From the NCBI GenBank assembly GCA_020627825.1, contig JAHDGD010000001.1, positions 1 through 64,000 on the forward strand: DNA of 64,000 bases, read 5' to 3'. The notes under the pieces were generated by a model. The model saw nothing but the letters and a program-made list of their open reading frames with translations, was not told the DNA's origin and did not search any database. This DNA comes from Saprospiraceae bacterium (GTDB lineage Bacteria > Bacteroidota > Bacteroidia > Chitinophagales > Saprospiraceae). Numbering within the stretch: position 1 is the first letter of the stretch; every line of letters starts with the position of its first letter. The position numbers and the translations under genes are program-made. Positions 22,801 through 30,179 of this stretch are shown piece after piece.

Positions 22801-22824
22801 GGAATGAGAATAGAAATTAAATAA
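16828..22824 (+). CDS. alpha-2-macroglobulin family lipoprotein with thioester
   Basis: About 1998 residues from the preferred ATG at 16828 (an in-frame ATG at 16810 gives six more). A hydrophobic signal ends in ISFLSCN, a lipobox, predicting an envelope lipoprotein. The first about 500 residues are helical and unlike macroglobulin domains. An MG2-like domain follows (DRAIYRPGQTVYFKS), then further MG/bait-like segments and the A2M family core. The thioester motif CTEQ (in EYRYKCTEQIFSRYF) has its Cys codon at 21226-21228. Such proteins trap attacking proteases covalently and in Gram-negatives are often linked to pbpC, which is absent here. A Ser/Asn/Asp-rich insert (about 20440-20540) follows an LDEVTVTG segment that resembles the plug-preceding motif of SusC-type proteins. 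Confidence 0.88.
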   Translation: MKFKYKIQNKHFYISFSIWCILISFLSCNTQKKVSMSNDINSNYETLWQHYSEHISSGKNKDALGVLDSIGNMAKKDENDAQLLKTYFSRASTIAHYEDNIKNQILFIEKHKTNLTSGSAIAICNSYLAELYTTYLQKHTFKLRNSTEIFSEIIPDSLEDYSLVQLQKKANQYANLSLKSEDTKTILLNEYGPIIEKLDVNGAIYRNTVYDLLVHRAIQHYSNSSNLIPQTKNEFSLNQDVAFAQSDPFLQYDFNAKGDSSGVKEVILLFQKLEKENKSNENKQAFIQLNRLEYVYRNSTHPNKIDLYEKALETLYSANEKSPILAHVSSKYITHVISRGNTLLGNIEKENPYFIKAQSIIDHTLTLKLNAKERKHIEYLKQQINTKSLNVVTEQVYPSVYDFPIKIDYRNIKNVQAELYRLEKEDLIKYYEDSNKERTFGTKVKSFDISLLGTEDLDQHSLEYTMESLNDGAYLLVLKAKNGNLKSYALFHVSNIAAVKVNNNLQVMDRMSGNPKQAKIERYKREWKRNGNVLKYIDSKETSINGLATFIESRESYLFHISSDESSLFTSDNFYYQEYSPRRKNVYTLNFTDRAIYRPGQTVYFKSILYNTHTQSVLPNEKITVELLDANYQLIESSQIKTNEFGSVNGEFKIPTDVLNGQFSLRFSLAKENISSVKSIRVEEYKRPTFKIEFETVKETYSFGNEVKSVGKAISYNEVPVNNQNVEYSIVRNQVYRWYYSRYYNPTPAKIIANGEVKTDEKGKFLIAFTPELPQTQNQYNTYSYTIEAKITDEKGETRTQQTVIYVSDKDFIIHSNKQNYTHEDQDIQIHLTNQNGERIHDKITCSIYELEAPSSFFINKKWEAEFNPLNKEEYNKRTVIYPYKDETRLENLPILKEISKEDISIDSLYIYSLNNLTNGLFKIILSSPNADTVSLFIDNNKNSFYNKSVLNVQSPESILCNNTLEVNLNSLHNLHMYEVENRQNGGSTYKAYPILKSNNQLYSISKSDEGGIELHYFTYFNNRYHKISKFIQVKDPKKELKLTWETFRSELYPGSEEKWRLKILDNENQIVPIELVTSLYDKSLDAFYKHNWSTFTIPNTIKRSDISPYSDHTTYSRNYNKERYTGSFLDPFDFPYIHTNIPIAFRHRNGGYYFDGEHVEVMMEEGAVLDEVTVTGNGKQGPIKKARRALASKVSGVMNGDMASASYEAPSVENEDSSLNSQDLDNNASSNNDDGFIRTNLNETVFFKPDLVTNSEGDIVLEFTMNEALTEWKLLAFGHSKYLQFISDEESIRTKKDLMVFPNGPRFFRKGDQIVIPADIRNMSASNLNIKAEIKIFDIISNKEITSLFTNSKKIKALTIDGGKNALVEWSLKIPENIDGIRYQIIATSDLFKDGEEKTAIVLDNRKMVTESKVYVINEKETASLETSLKNSQSIDPKLYNISVVSNPSWLAVQTLPYLMEYRYKCTEQIFSRYFSNVLAKHILDENPSIEKVYKDWNAKNQLKSNLNKNEELKYVLLEQTPWVLDALDEEQQMEQLATLFDRERVRAELIANQEVILSRSMQGALPWFPKGRPNLYITQYILQGFGQLRKLDVMEEDPKMNVFYKESFSYIQDEWNKMERSSIPKPSSVSPLQIHFLYTSSFFKDLKLKLETKTNVKRWVKIIKKDWISYSLLNKAQLALYFHRNGDAEFASTILEHLRQTSIFKENLGRYWKETNGYFWYQSNLEAQSLLMVAFQEIEQNTAFVEELKQWLLSNKQTNKWNSTKSTTQAVYAILETGENKLSEQKLVKVEGVNSSLINQSEIKKAVGEYNIQYTSSSVNDVPNSITVSNPNSTKAWVSTTYQYVEDIDKIEQYQETPLKIRRALFKKQSGERGPVLIPLEANDFLEIGDELVIKLTLEVDRPMEFIHIQDSRASGTEPKSVLSGYTYQNGLYYYEETKDEATNFFIDYLPRGVYNFEYTVYASQKGDFSAGLATIQSMYAPEFNAHSSGMRIEIK

Positions 22825-22872
22825 TATTATAGGATTATCCTTCAAATAAAAACATGTTGTAACACGAACTTA

Positions 22873-22880
22873 TATATTTG
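22873..22880 (+). promoter_or_regulatory. -7 promoter box before the kinase-M23-aminotransferase gene
   Basis: TATATTTG matches the Bacteroidota -7 consensus TAnnTTTG and lies 14 bp before the ATG at 22895. No TTG is found at standard -33 spacing, so support is partial. Confidence 0.4.
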
Positions 22881-22894
22881 TTTTAAAACAATTC

Positions 22895-25879
22895 ATGGAT
22901 CCTCTAAAAGCTATTTTAGAATCTCATTTTGGACTTGCAGTACATGATATTCAACAATTTGAGGGAGAAGTGAACCTCAATTTTAAATGTATATTGGGTG
23001 ATGGAAAATGTTTTAATATAAAACTCTTTCATGCCTCTACCAATAATGAAAGTATTGATTTTCTTGTACAACTACACAAGCATTTTCGATCTTTTAAAAG
23101 TATCGAAATTCCTGATATCAAACCTTGGGAAAAAGATAGTTATATAAAACCGATACTTTATGATGACAAAACCTACAATGCCATCATTTTAGAATGGATT
23201 GATGGTAAATTATTGAGCGATGTATTATATCATCCTCCATTGCTCTTAAACAGATGGGGGCAATTATGTGCTCAAGTGCAGCAACATCTTTATGATTTCG
23301 ATCATCCGCACCTGAATCGATTTGAAGAATGGGACCCACTTCATTTACTGCATCATACAGCGAAAATTGATACGTTACCCGACCAACATAAAAAAGATAT
23401 TATACATAATGTGTTCAGTCAGTTTAATTCGTATTCAAAAGCATTGAAGGACCTACCGATAAGTCATAATCACAATGATTTTCACACAGAGAATATTTTA
23501 GTACATTTTAATGGGCTTTCGCCCAAAATAATGGGGCTAATCGATTTTGGTGATACATTGAAAACATTGAGAATTTGTGATGTGGCCATTGCTTGTGCCT
23601 ATGTCATTATGGAAAAGAAAGACGGATTAGCTGCAGTTCGGTCCTTTTTAGAAGGATTTACTAAGTATGTTACATTGACTGAAGGTGAAATTGAAGTTTT
23701 AGACATTTTAATAAGAGCAAGACTCTCCATATCTGTATTGATTTCAGCTGATAAAAAGACTAAAGGTGTTTCTTCTTCATATCAGTTTATAAGTGAAGAG
23801 AAAGCTTGGAATGCATTGAATTATCTAGATTCGATGCAAGCATCATTTATCCATTATTCCCATCGAGTTGGAGCTGGATTCATAGCCCATCCCAACTTTC
23901 ATATTTTCCAAGAATGGTGTACAAAAAATAGAAATCTTTTTAAACCTGTTATGGATTTTCAAAAGGAGAAAAGTGGACGCATCGACTTAAGTGTTGCTTC
24001 AACTGTGATTCCATCAACATATGATTTACAAACTGTTACGACATTCGAAAAACATGTTTTCAATTATTTAGAACAAAAAGACTGGGCATATGCATATGGG
24101 GGATATGGTGAAATAAGACCTTTTTATACAACGGATAATTATGAAGCAGAAAACGATCAAGGATATCAATGGAGAACCCAGCATTTAGGACTAGATATAT
24201 GGTCTAGCCTAAAGGATAAAAGTAACTCAAAAAGGAAAATTTTTAGCCCCTATCAAGGTAAGGTCATATGTTCCCATAACAATGACGAAAGGTGTGACTA
24301 TGGATATACACTTATTCTTCAGCATCACACAGATGAGATGCCATTCTATACATTATATGGGCATCTTTCTAAAGAATCAATGGAATTAAGTCCTATCGGA
24401 AAATGGGTAGAAGCAGGAGATCATATCGCGTATTTAGGAGACAAAAATGAAAATGGAGCGTGGCCACCCCATTTACATTTTCAAGTCTTACTTGATTTAT
24501 TAGGTAATACAACAAATTACCCAGGTGTGTGCTACCCTTATGAATGGAAGATTTGGAGCGCTCTTTGCCCTACTCCACATCTACTTACCCCATACTTATT
24601 ATCTTCTAAGATAGAAGATAATTCAGTCGAAAAATTATTGCCCATAAGACAATTAGTTCTTGGTAAAAATCTCAGTGTTTCATACAAACGACCTTTAACT
24701 ATATTAAGAGGTTATATGCAATATTTATATGACGAATCTGGTAGAAGATATCTTGATACCGTAAATAATGTAGCACATGTAGGCCATGAACATCCTGTTG
24801 TTACGCAAAAGGCAATCAGACAACTTCAGCTATTAAATACCAATACACGCTATCTTCATCCAAATATTCTTCGGTATGCTAAAAAATTATTGGCTACTTT
24901 TCCTTCCAATATTACAAGAGTTTATTTCACAAATTCTGGAAGTGAAGCGAATGAACTTGCATTAAGGATAGCAGAGTCTTATGTAAAAACAAAAGATAAA
25001 GTTGTATTTGAAATGGGTTATCATGGAAATACAACGAATACTGTTGATATAAGCTCTTATAAATTTGATAGAAAAGGTGGAAAAGGAAAAACTAAAAGTA
25101 TAATCAAAATCCCATTTTACAAACGTAATGATACAGATTCCAAAAGAACTTATAAAGAACAAGTCAATAAATTCATACAAGGAACAAAACCCTTATGCTT
25201 CATTGGAGAAAGTATTTTAAGTTGTGCAGGACAAGTTGAATTAGACAGTGAAATGTTGAGATATGTCTATAACATCATTCAATCTAATGGTGGTATTTGT
25301 ATAGCCGATGAGGTTCAAACAGGTTTTGGGCGAATAGGATCTCATTTTTGGGCTTTTCAGGATCATGATGTTCAACCTGATATCGTAACAATGGGTAAGC
25401 CGATAGGTAATGGCCATCCTATAGGAGCGGTGGTTTGTACAGAGGAACTTGCTGAGAGCTTTGATAATGGGATGGAATATTTTAATACATATGGGGGTAA
25501 TCCTGTCAGTATGGCAATAGCTGAAGCTGTTCTTGATGAGGTTTATGAACAAAATTTACAAGCTCATGCAATCGAGATGGAAAAAGCATTTTATTCAATA
25601 ATCAAAAAGCTCGAATTGCCATCAGGTATTCAGGTCTCCACACGTGGAAAAGGACTGTTTTTAGGTATTGAATTAATGGAAAGCGGGATGGAAGCAACCG
25701 ATTGTGCCAAATTCATTACGAATCGTATGCGAGAAAAAGGAATACTAATGAGTAGCGATGGGCCTTATGAGAATGTATTAAAAGTAAAACCACCAATGTG
25801 TTTTAATGAAAAGGATATGAAAAAAATGATGTATAATTTACAGCAAGTTCTCAATGAGTATGCGGCATTAACAACTTAA
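22895..25879 (+). CDS. three-domain fusion: APH-type kinase, M23 peptidase, class III aminotransferase/phospholyase
   Basis: 994 residues. Residues 1 to about 330 are an aminoglycoside-phosphotransferase-like kinase with Brenner motif [11 protein letters not shown] (catalytic D195) and GLIDFGD (D217). Residues about 390-545 are an M23 LytM-type domain with intact zinc residues: HLGLD (H430, D434) and HLHFQ (H526, H528). Residues about 575-994 are a class III PLP enzyme with [22 protein letters not shown] and the PLP lysine K835 in [12 protein letters not shown]. In animals, hydroxylysine kinase and the phospholyases PHYKPL/ETNPPL are separate enzymes acting in sequence. The inferred role is phosphorylation of an amino alcohol (hydroxylysine, ethanolamine or similar) followed by elimination of phosphate and ammonia. 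The role of the M23 domain is unclear. No signal peptide, so cytoplasmic. Confidence 0.88.
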   Translation: MDPLKAILESHFGLAVHDIQQFEGEVNLNFKCILGDGKCFNIKLFHASTNNESIDFLVQLHKHFRSFKSIEIPDIKPWEKDSYIKPILYDDKTYNAIILEWIDGKLLSDVLYHPPLLLNRWGQLCAQVQQHLYDFDHPHLNRFEEWDPLHLLHHTAKIDTLPDQHKKDIIHNVFSQFNSYSKALKDLPISHNHNDFHTENILVHFNGLSPKIMGLIDFGDTLKTLRICDVAIACAYVIMEKKDGLAAVRSFLEGFTKYVTLTEGEIEVLDILIRARLSISVLISADKKTKGVSSSYQFISEEKAWNALNYLDSMQASFIHYSHRVGAGFIAHPNFHIFQEWCTKNRNLFKPVMDFQKEKSGRIDLSVASTVIPSTYDLQTVTTFEKHVFNYLEQKDWAYAYGGYGEIRPFYTTDNYEAENDQGYQWRTQHLGLDIWSSLKDKSNSKRKIFSPYQGKVICSHNNDERCDYGYTLILQHHTDEMPFYTLYGHLSKESMELSPIGKWVEAGDHIAYLGDKNENGAWPPHLHFQVLLDLLGNTTNYPGVCYPYEWKIWSALCPTPHLLTPYLLSSKIEDNSVEKLLPIRQLVLGKNLSVSYKRPLTILRGYMQYLYDESGRRYLDTVNNVAHVGHEHPVVTQKAIRQLQLLNTNTRYLHPNILRYAKKLLATFPSNITRVYFTNSGSEANELALRIAESYVKTKDKVVFEMGYHGNTTNTVDISSYKFDRKGGKGKTKSIIKIPFYKRNDTDSKRTYKEQVNKFIQGTKPLCFIGESILSCAGQVELDSEMLRYVYNIIQSNGGICIADEVQTGFGRIGSHFWAFQDHDVQPDIVTMGKPIGNGHPIGAVVCTEELAESFDNGMEYFNTYGGNPVSMAIAEAVLDEVYEQNLQAHAIEMEKAFYSIIKKLELPSGIQVSTRGKGLFLGIELMESGMEATDCAKFITNRMREKGILMSSDGPYENVLKVKPPMCFNEKDMKKMMYNLQQVLNEYAALTT
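23512..23525. repeat. palindrome GGGC-TTTC-GCCC inside the kinase domain
   Basis: Arms TGGGC and GCCCA around TTTC, the exact reverse complement of the 939-954 core. It encodes the GLSPK part of [16 protein letters not shown], in the loop between the two catalytic motifs of the kinase, a place where related kinases usually have a shorter turn. Confidence 0.6.
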
Positions 25880-26772
25880 GCTTTTCTCAAAACATATATT
25901 ACACTACTGCATAAATCAATATCTGCATTTGCTTTTCTATAAGATTTGAATCCTTGCTTAAATCCAGAAAAAAGTGAAGTTGTTCCTTTTTTATAACGCT
26001 CACTTAATAAAGAAACATAAAAAGAATCAAATGGCATTCGTTCTTTTATAAGTAACTCGAAACCATTAGCTTTTGCAAATTCCTCGAAACTTTTTGGATT
26101 GAAATGCCAAAGATGACGTGGAACATCATATGCTGCCCAATACTCTTTGTAATATTGTGCATCTATCGATGAATGATTTGGTACTGCTATAATTAAAGTG
26201 CCATTCTCCTGCAATAATTGATGAAACCTTTTCATATACATCTGTGGATCGTACAAATGCTCCAATACATGCCACAACGAAATAACAGCAAATGATTCTT
26301 CTGAAAACGTACCATCGTATAATGCAGAAGGTTCCTCAACGGTTAAGTCCCATTTACTTTTGGCGTAAGCCCTAGCATCAGCATCTATCTCTATAGCTTT
26401 TACGCTCTTTCCTTTACTTTTAACAAAAGCTGGAAAATACCCTGTACCGCATCCATAATCTAACAATGTTCCCTGCTGTGCAAACGAATTCACCAATTTG
26501 AATTTACGCTGCAACATAATTGTACGAACACGATGATATAGATTGTTTACGATACCTTTTTTGGTATCGGAATGAGAAATGTATTCCTCACTTTTATAAT
26601 AAGGAGCTATATTTTTTTGACTAGGTACATTCTGCGTAAAAAGAAAGGTACATTGCCCACAATTCCATAATTCGAAATCTTCTTTGCTGATCGAATAATC
26701 AACTGTTTTTAATTTGTAGCTAATTTCCTTACTACCACAAGCTGGACAAGCAGAATGCATAATTTTCTCCAT
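25876..26772 (-). CDS. class I SAM methyltransferase with N-terminal zinc ribbon
   Basis: 298 residues. An N-terminal zinc-ribbon-like part (CPACGSKE and CGQC) precedes a Rossmann-type methyltransferase with motif I TLLDYGCGTGYFPAFVKSKG, acidic motif II VKAIEIDADA, and the ISLWHVLEHLYDPQ block typical of the UbiE/Methyltransf_11-23 group. The methyl acceptor is unknown; zinc-ribbon methyltransferases of this kind occur in surface-glycan and small-molecule pathways. An alternative start at 26760 (MHSACPACG) is equally plausible. The 3' end overlaps the convergent fusion gene by 4 bp. Confidence 0.85.
   Translation of the reverse strand: MEKIMHSACPACGSKEISYKLKTVDYSISKEDFELWNCGQCTFLFTQNVPSQKNIAPYYKSEEYISHSDTKKGIVNNLYHRVRTIMLQRKFKLVNSFAQQGTLLDYGCGTGYFPAFVKSKGKSVKAIEIDADARAYAKSKWDLTVEEPSALYDGTFSEESFAVISLWHVLEHLYDPQMYMKRFHQLLQENGTLIIAVPNHSSIDAQYYKEYWAAYDVPRHLWHFNPKSFEEFAKANGFELLIKERMPFDSFYVSLLSERYKKGTTSLFSGFKQGFKSYRKANADIDLCSSVIYVLRKA
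26361..26373. repeat. degenerate palindrome inside the methyltransferase gene
   Basis: GGC-GTAA-GCC with one flanking base pair lost relative to the family. It encodes AYAK on the minus strand. Included as a weak member of the dispersed palindrome set. Confidence 0.35.
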
Positions 26773-26809
26773 GTTGCGAAAGTACTATTAATCTTTTAAA
26801 TCAAAAGTA

Positions 26810-26830
26810 TTTTGGGGTTTAACCCCAAAA
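26810..26830. repeat. perfect 21-bp intergenic palindrome (GGGG variant)
   Basis: Arms TTTTGGGGTT and AACCCCAAAA around one T, lying between the DUF427 stop (26843) and the methyltransferase start (26772) on the minus strand. The GGGGTT stem is a variant of the GGGCTT family. T run on the left and A run on the right, opposite to an intrinsic terminator. Confidence 0.75.
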
Positions 26831-26842
26831 AAAATAACCGAA

Positions 26843-27130
26843 TTATTTTTCTACAATTTCTACTCCTTTCCAGAATGCGACTCGATCTTTAATAACCTTC
26901 GCAGCATCTTTAGGATTTTTATAGTACCATACTGCATCAGGGTTTTTCATACCATCAACTGAAAGTGTGAAATAATTAGCTATCCCCTTCCAATGACACG
27001 AAGTTTCTGTACTAGAATTAATAATGTAGTCTTTATTAAGGGATTGTTCTGGAAAATAGTGATTTCCTTCAATTAATACAGTATTATCAGATTCCGCAAT
27101 GATTTTACCGTTCCAAATAGCCTGTTTCAT
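26843..27130 (-). CDS. DUF427 domain protein
   Basis: 95 residues spanning one complete DUF427 domain: AIWNGKIIAESDNTVLIEGNHYFP at the start, TSCHWKGIANYFTL in the centre and WYYKNPKDAAKVIKDRVAFW at the end. The small beta-fold family is widespread and has no established biochemical role. The conserved Cys-His-Trp-Lys-Gly patch is present. It is 25 bp downstream of the DEAD-box helicase and probably in the same transcript, with the methyltransferase following. Confidence 0.9.
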   Translation of the reverse strand: MKQAIWNGKIIAESDNTVLIEGNHYFPEQSLNKDYIINSSTETSCHWKGIANYFTLSVDGMKNPDAVWYYKNPKDAAKVIKDRVAFWKGVEIVEK

Positions 27131-27155
27131 ACCTATTACTTTATTATAGTAACCC

Positions 27156-28406
27156 CTATTTCTGTTTTTTGTTTTTCTTGCGTTTATTCTTTGCTTCTAA
27201 GTCCTTAGCTAGATTCATTAATTTCTGCCAATCTTCTCCTTGTTCCTCACTGAACAATATGGTTTCTTCATAATCGTCTTGATCGATTGATAACCGTTCA
27301 ATATGCTCACCAATATAAGCTTCTATTTCACGTAGTAAGGTTTTCTCATGAGGGCTTGCGAAAGAAACAGCATAACCTTTTTTTCGGATTCTTCCAGTTC
27401 TTCCTATCCGATGTACATATGTTTCAACTTGTTCCGGTATATCATAATTTACAACATAGATAATATCTTTTATATCCAGTCCTCTAGCTCCAACATCTGT
27501 AGAGATAAGGACTTTAATTATACCGTCTTTAAATAGATTAAGATTTTGAACACGCTCTTCTTGTTCCATTTCTCTATGAATCAACAAAGTGGCAAGCCCT
27601 ACCCGTTCCATTGCTTTATAAACTCTTTCAGCTCGAACTAATGTACGAACAAAAACCATGATTTTTTTATCTTCATGTTCTCTAATCAAGCGTTCAAGAA
27701 AGAAGCGTTTATCGTCCATTTCCATGAAAGCAACTGTATGCTCAATATTTCCAGCAATAGGGTTCTTAGGTGAAATTTGAATACGGATTGCAGATTGTTT
27801 GACGAGTGAATACGCTACTTTTTTTATGTAATCATTAATTGTTGCCGAAAAGAAAAGTGTTTGTTTTCTGGAAGGAAGTAAACGCACCAATTGTCTGATA
27901 TCATTTATAAAACCAAGATCAAGCATTTGGTCTGCTTCATCTAGAATAAGGCTACGAATACGGTGCGTTTTAACATGACCTTGATGAATTAAATCGAACA
28001 GTCTTCCTGGGGTTGCTACTGCAATATCAACTCTATTATTCAATGCTTCAACTTGCTTGTCATACTTTTCACCTCCTAAAAGTCCAATTACGGAGACAGA
28101 AGTATATCGACAAAGACTTTCTATCACATCAACTATTTGCAAAACCAATTCATGAGTTGGGGCAAGAATTATACATTTTAATCCATCTTTTCTCCGTTGA
28201 CTTTCATTTATTTGCTCTAAAATTTCTATCGTAGGTATAGCATATGCAGCTGTTTTGCCTGTTCCAGTTTGAGCAACAGCTAAAACATCTTCGCCTTCTA
28301 GAATACTAGTGATACTTTTAAATTGAATGTCAGTTGGTCTTTTCCAATCTAATGATCGGATTCCTTTATTCAAACCTTCTGAAAAATGATAAGATTCAAA
28401 CTTCAT
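27156..28406 (-). CDS. DEAD-box ATP-dependent RNA helicase
   Basis: 416 residues carrying all helicase-core motifs: Q motif (WKRPTDIQ), motif I AQTGTGKT, Ia PTHELVLQ, II LDEADQML, III SAT, IV MVFVRTL, V STDVGARGLDI and VI HRIGRTGR, then a short Lys-rich tail (KNKRKKNKK) that probably helps bind RNA. It resembles the RhlE/CsdA group used in ribosome assembly or cold adaptation; I do not assign a specific member. It heads a likely operon with DUF427 and the methyltransferase. Confidence 0.93.
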   Translation of the reverse strand: MKFESYHFSEGLNKGIRSLDWKRPTDIQFKSITSILEGEDVLAVAQTGTGKTAAYAIPTIEILEQINESQRRKDGLKCIILAPTHELVLQIVDVIESLCRYTSVSVIGLLGGEKYDKQVEALNNRVDIAVATPGRLFDLIHQGHVKTHRIRSLILDEADQMLDLGFINDIRQLVRLLPSRKQTLFFSATINDYIKKVAYSLVKQSAIRIQISPKNPIAGNIEHTVAFMEMDDKRFFLERLIREHEDKKIMVFVRTLVRAERVYKAMERVGLATLLIHREMEQEERVQNLNLFKDGIIKVLISTDVGARGLDIKDIIYVVNYDIPEQVETYVHRIGRTGRIRKKGYAVSFASPHEKTLLREIEAYIGEHIERLSIDQDDYEETILFSEEQGEDWQKLMNLAKDLEAKNKRKKNKKQK

Positions 28407-28499
28407 ACCTCAAATGTACATATATAAAGTAAGTTAATACGGATTCGAAAATATTATATAAACTGAAGCTATTATGTACTCTCATATTAGACTAGGAGA

Positions 28500-28539
28500 C
28501 CCTTTCATAAAGTATAGTTATGACATACCAATGAAAGGG
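28500..28539. other. interrupted hairpin between carF-like gene and helicase
   Basis: Arms CCCTTTCAT (28500-28508) and ATGAAAGGG (28531-28539) enclose a second stem GTAT/ATAC (28512-28515 and 28525-28528) with a 9-base loop. It is 64 bp after the carF-like stop and about 95 bp before the helicase start, both minus strand. No T run follows on either strand, so it is a poor intrinsic terminator; a 5' leader structure or processing site is possible. Confidence 0.5.
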
Positions 28540-28602
28540 CCTTCTTAATCACACTTAGCTTCTCTTTTATTTACACCATTTTTACTATTAATAGAAATGG
28601 AA

Positions 28603-29148
28603 TTATTTGAAACCTCTAACTTCTGTTCCTGCAACAGGTTGTATACCAAATCGCTTTAACACCCAAATTACTCCTTCCCAAAAGAAAATCTTTTCTAGTA
28701 TGGGATTCCATATATTGGTTATGATACAGAAATAGGTGTCAAATGGTTTTTTATGGTGTGTTTTGTGGTGTTTGCTATGTTGGACAATTCTTAAATTTTG
28801 AAGAAATGCAACAAATGCAGGTTTTTCACTTTTCTTCATGTGTGACCATTTATGAAAAATATTTGTATTTGCACCTAAAATAAAAACAAACGCAACTTCC
28901 CAATGAAAGCCAAATAGTATGAAAATTATAGGGAATAATATAAACCCTAACATCCAGCTGTCTTTTGTTAATTCCCAGTAACTTCTTTCTATCATTAGTC
29001 TTGGGTTTTCGTGATGCGACAAATTAATTTTAATTGCATTTTTAAAGAATTTGCTGTCAGGTGATCCGTACTGATCAAGAAGAAAATGGACAAAGCCTGT
29101 AAATAAATCGGTAATTAAAATAAGGATGAAAATTTTTAGAATAATCAT
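28603..29148 (-). CDS. CarF/TMEM189-type lipid desaturase (plasmanylethanolamine desaturase-like)
   Basis: 181 residues with hydrophobic helices and the histidine clusters of the CarF/Kua/TMEM189 family: TGFVHFLLDQYG, INLSHHENPRLMI, NIFHKWSHMKK and IVQHSKHHKTHHKKPFDTY. In Myxococcus CarF and in animals this enzyme introduces the vinyl-ether bond of plasmalogens, and CarF transmits singlet-oxygen signals for carotenoid induction. The His spacing suggests an active diiron desaturase in the inner membrane. Nearby OxyR supports an oxidative-stress role, by inference. A promoter-like element with an 18-bp palindrome lies about 450 bp upstream. Confidence 0.88.
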   Translation of the reverse strand: MIILKIFILILITDLFTGFVHFLLDQYGSPDSKFFKNAIKINLSHHENPRLMIERSYWELTKDSWMLGFILFPIIFILFGFHWEVAFVFILGANTNIFHKWSHMKKSEKPAFVAFLQNLRIVQHSKHHKTHHKKPFDTYFCIITNIWNPILEKIFFWEGVIWVLKRFGIQPVAGTEVRGFK

Positions 29149-29579
29149 GGTTACTTTTTTTTAATGGTTATGTTGCATATTCTACATTGGGATGTAAGGC
29201 CAAGTAGTAGCAACTTAGTTTTTAATATTATGCAATGGTATAAGAGGAAGATTCAGTTTCTTAAACTCTCGAAATAGGCACTATCACATAAATTATGCCT
29301 TAACCCCGAATTATGTAATAGAACTTCGTAATGAGTCCTGAAATGCCTAAGAAAGAACAACTTTTGTAAAAGAATCATAGTCAACACTATGGCAAGTGAG
29401 CAAAAGTTGGAGTAGCCTTTATTTCGAAGACAGTTTAGGTCACAATAGATTTCACATTGAATAATGCGGGTTAAACGTATTCCTTGGAAATAGAATAAGT
29501 TATTCAGTGAATCATTCCGATTCCGTATGAATATATTGATGAAGTTTAGAATTCATAATGATGTAATTTTTGATTTAGC

Positions 29580-29597
29580 ATATGAAATATTTCATAT
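29580..29597. promoter_or_regulatory. perfect 18-bp palindrome at the predicted transcription start
   Basis: ATATGAAAT followed directly by ATTTCATAT. It begins 7 bp after the -7 box of the minus-strand promoter, where a repressor bound to it would block initiation. The cognate regulator is not evident; OxyR, encoded just upstream on the chromosome, is a candidate only by proximity. Confidence 0.5.
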
Positions 29598-29604
29598 ACA
29601 TACT

Positions 29605-29634
29605 CAAAAGTATAGGAATCACCATCAGTCAAAA
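29605..29634 (-). promoter_or_regulatory. Bacteroidota-type promoter pointing to the carF-like gene
   Basis: On the minus strand TTTTG (ending in TTG) is followed after 17 bases by TACTTTTG, matching the -33/-7 pattern TTG...TAnnTTTG. It is about 450 bp upstream of the first downstream start codon (29148). Confidence 0.55.
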
Positions 29635-29735
29635 TTCGAAATTAGGAAATTACACATATATATTTATACAATATGTGAATTGCGTGCTGAATTTTAGCTA
29701 AACTTTCGCAAAGAAATAAGAAAGCTAGAAACTCA

Positions 29736-30179
29736 TTACCCACAGGTCATATCACTTGTAATAAGCCATTTCCCATTAATATTCTTCCACACTAAAGTGA
29801 AATTACCTGATAGAGTATCTTGAACTCTATAAAGTGTAAAACCACCAAGCAAAAGAGCCGCATCGTGACTTAAAACATCTATTTCTTTGATATCAAATGA
29901 TAAGGAACCCATTGCTTCCCTTGTAGGATAAGCACGCTTATAATTTGCTTTTGTCTGATTCCATCCATAAGTAATGCTTTTTGACCCAACAAACCTTAAA
30001 GAATCACTTTTCCAATAACCTTCCATGAAAGAATCAATATCTCCATTCGTCCATGCATCTGCTTGAGCATGCATTACATCTTCAATCGATGTTTTAATCT
30101 GTTTTGTTGGAATATGTTGATCTTTTTGATCTGCGCATGACATAAGTAAAATAAATAGTATCAAAGTGACATATTTCAT
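29736..30179 (-). CDS. SnoaL-like/NTF2-fold lipoprotein
   Basis: 147 residues. The N-terminus MKYVTLILFILLMSCAD is a lipoprotein signal with Cys15. The rest is an NTF2-like fold of the DUF4440/SnoaL type: an N-terminal helix IEDVMHAQADAWTNGDIDSFM, then YWKSDSLRFVGS, and closing beta strands FTLVWKNINGKWLITSDM. Proteins of this type are often periplasmic binding or hydrolase-like domains with unknown ligand. Its ATG overlaps the OxyR stop (ATGA), so it is translationally coupled to the regulator, an uncommon pairing. Confidence 0.82.
   Translation of the reverse strand: MKYVTLILFILLMSCADQKDQHIPTKQIKTSIEDVMHAQADAWTNGDIDSFMEGYWKSDSLRFVGSKSITYGWNQTKANYKRAYPTREAMGSLSFDIKEIDVLSHDAALLLGGFTLYRVQDTLSGNFTLVWKNINGKWLITSDMTCG

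Larger units (their letters stand above)
29149..29735. other. 587-bp gene-free region upstream of the carF-like gene
   Basis: The longest gap in the window. I find no ORF above about 15 codons with a credible start and no recognisable broken gene on either strand. It holds one good minus-strand promoter (29605-29634) and the palindrome at 29580-29597. The remaining roughly 430 bp would be a long leader of the carF-like mRNA or an independent small RNA. Confidence 0.5.

Noticed and set aside
29149-29735. Decayed gene in the 587-bp gap
   Set aside because: I could not find a run of protein-like sequence in any frame on either strand; only very short peptides (for example MNSKLHQYIHTESE) appear.
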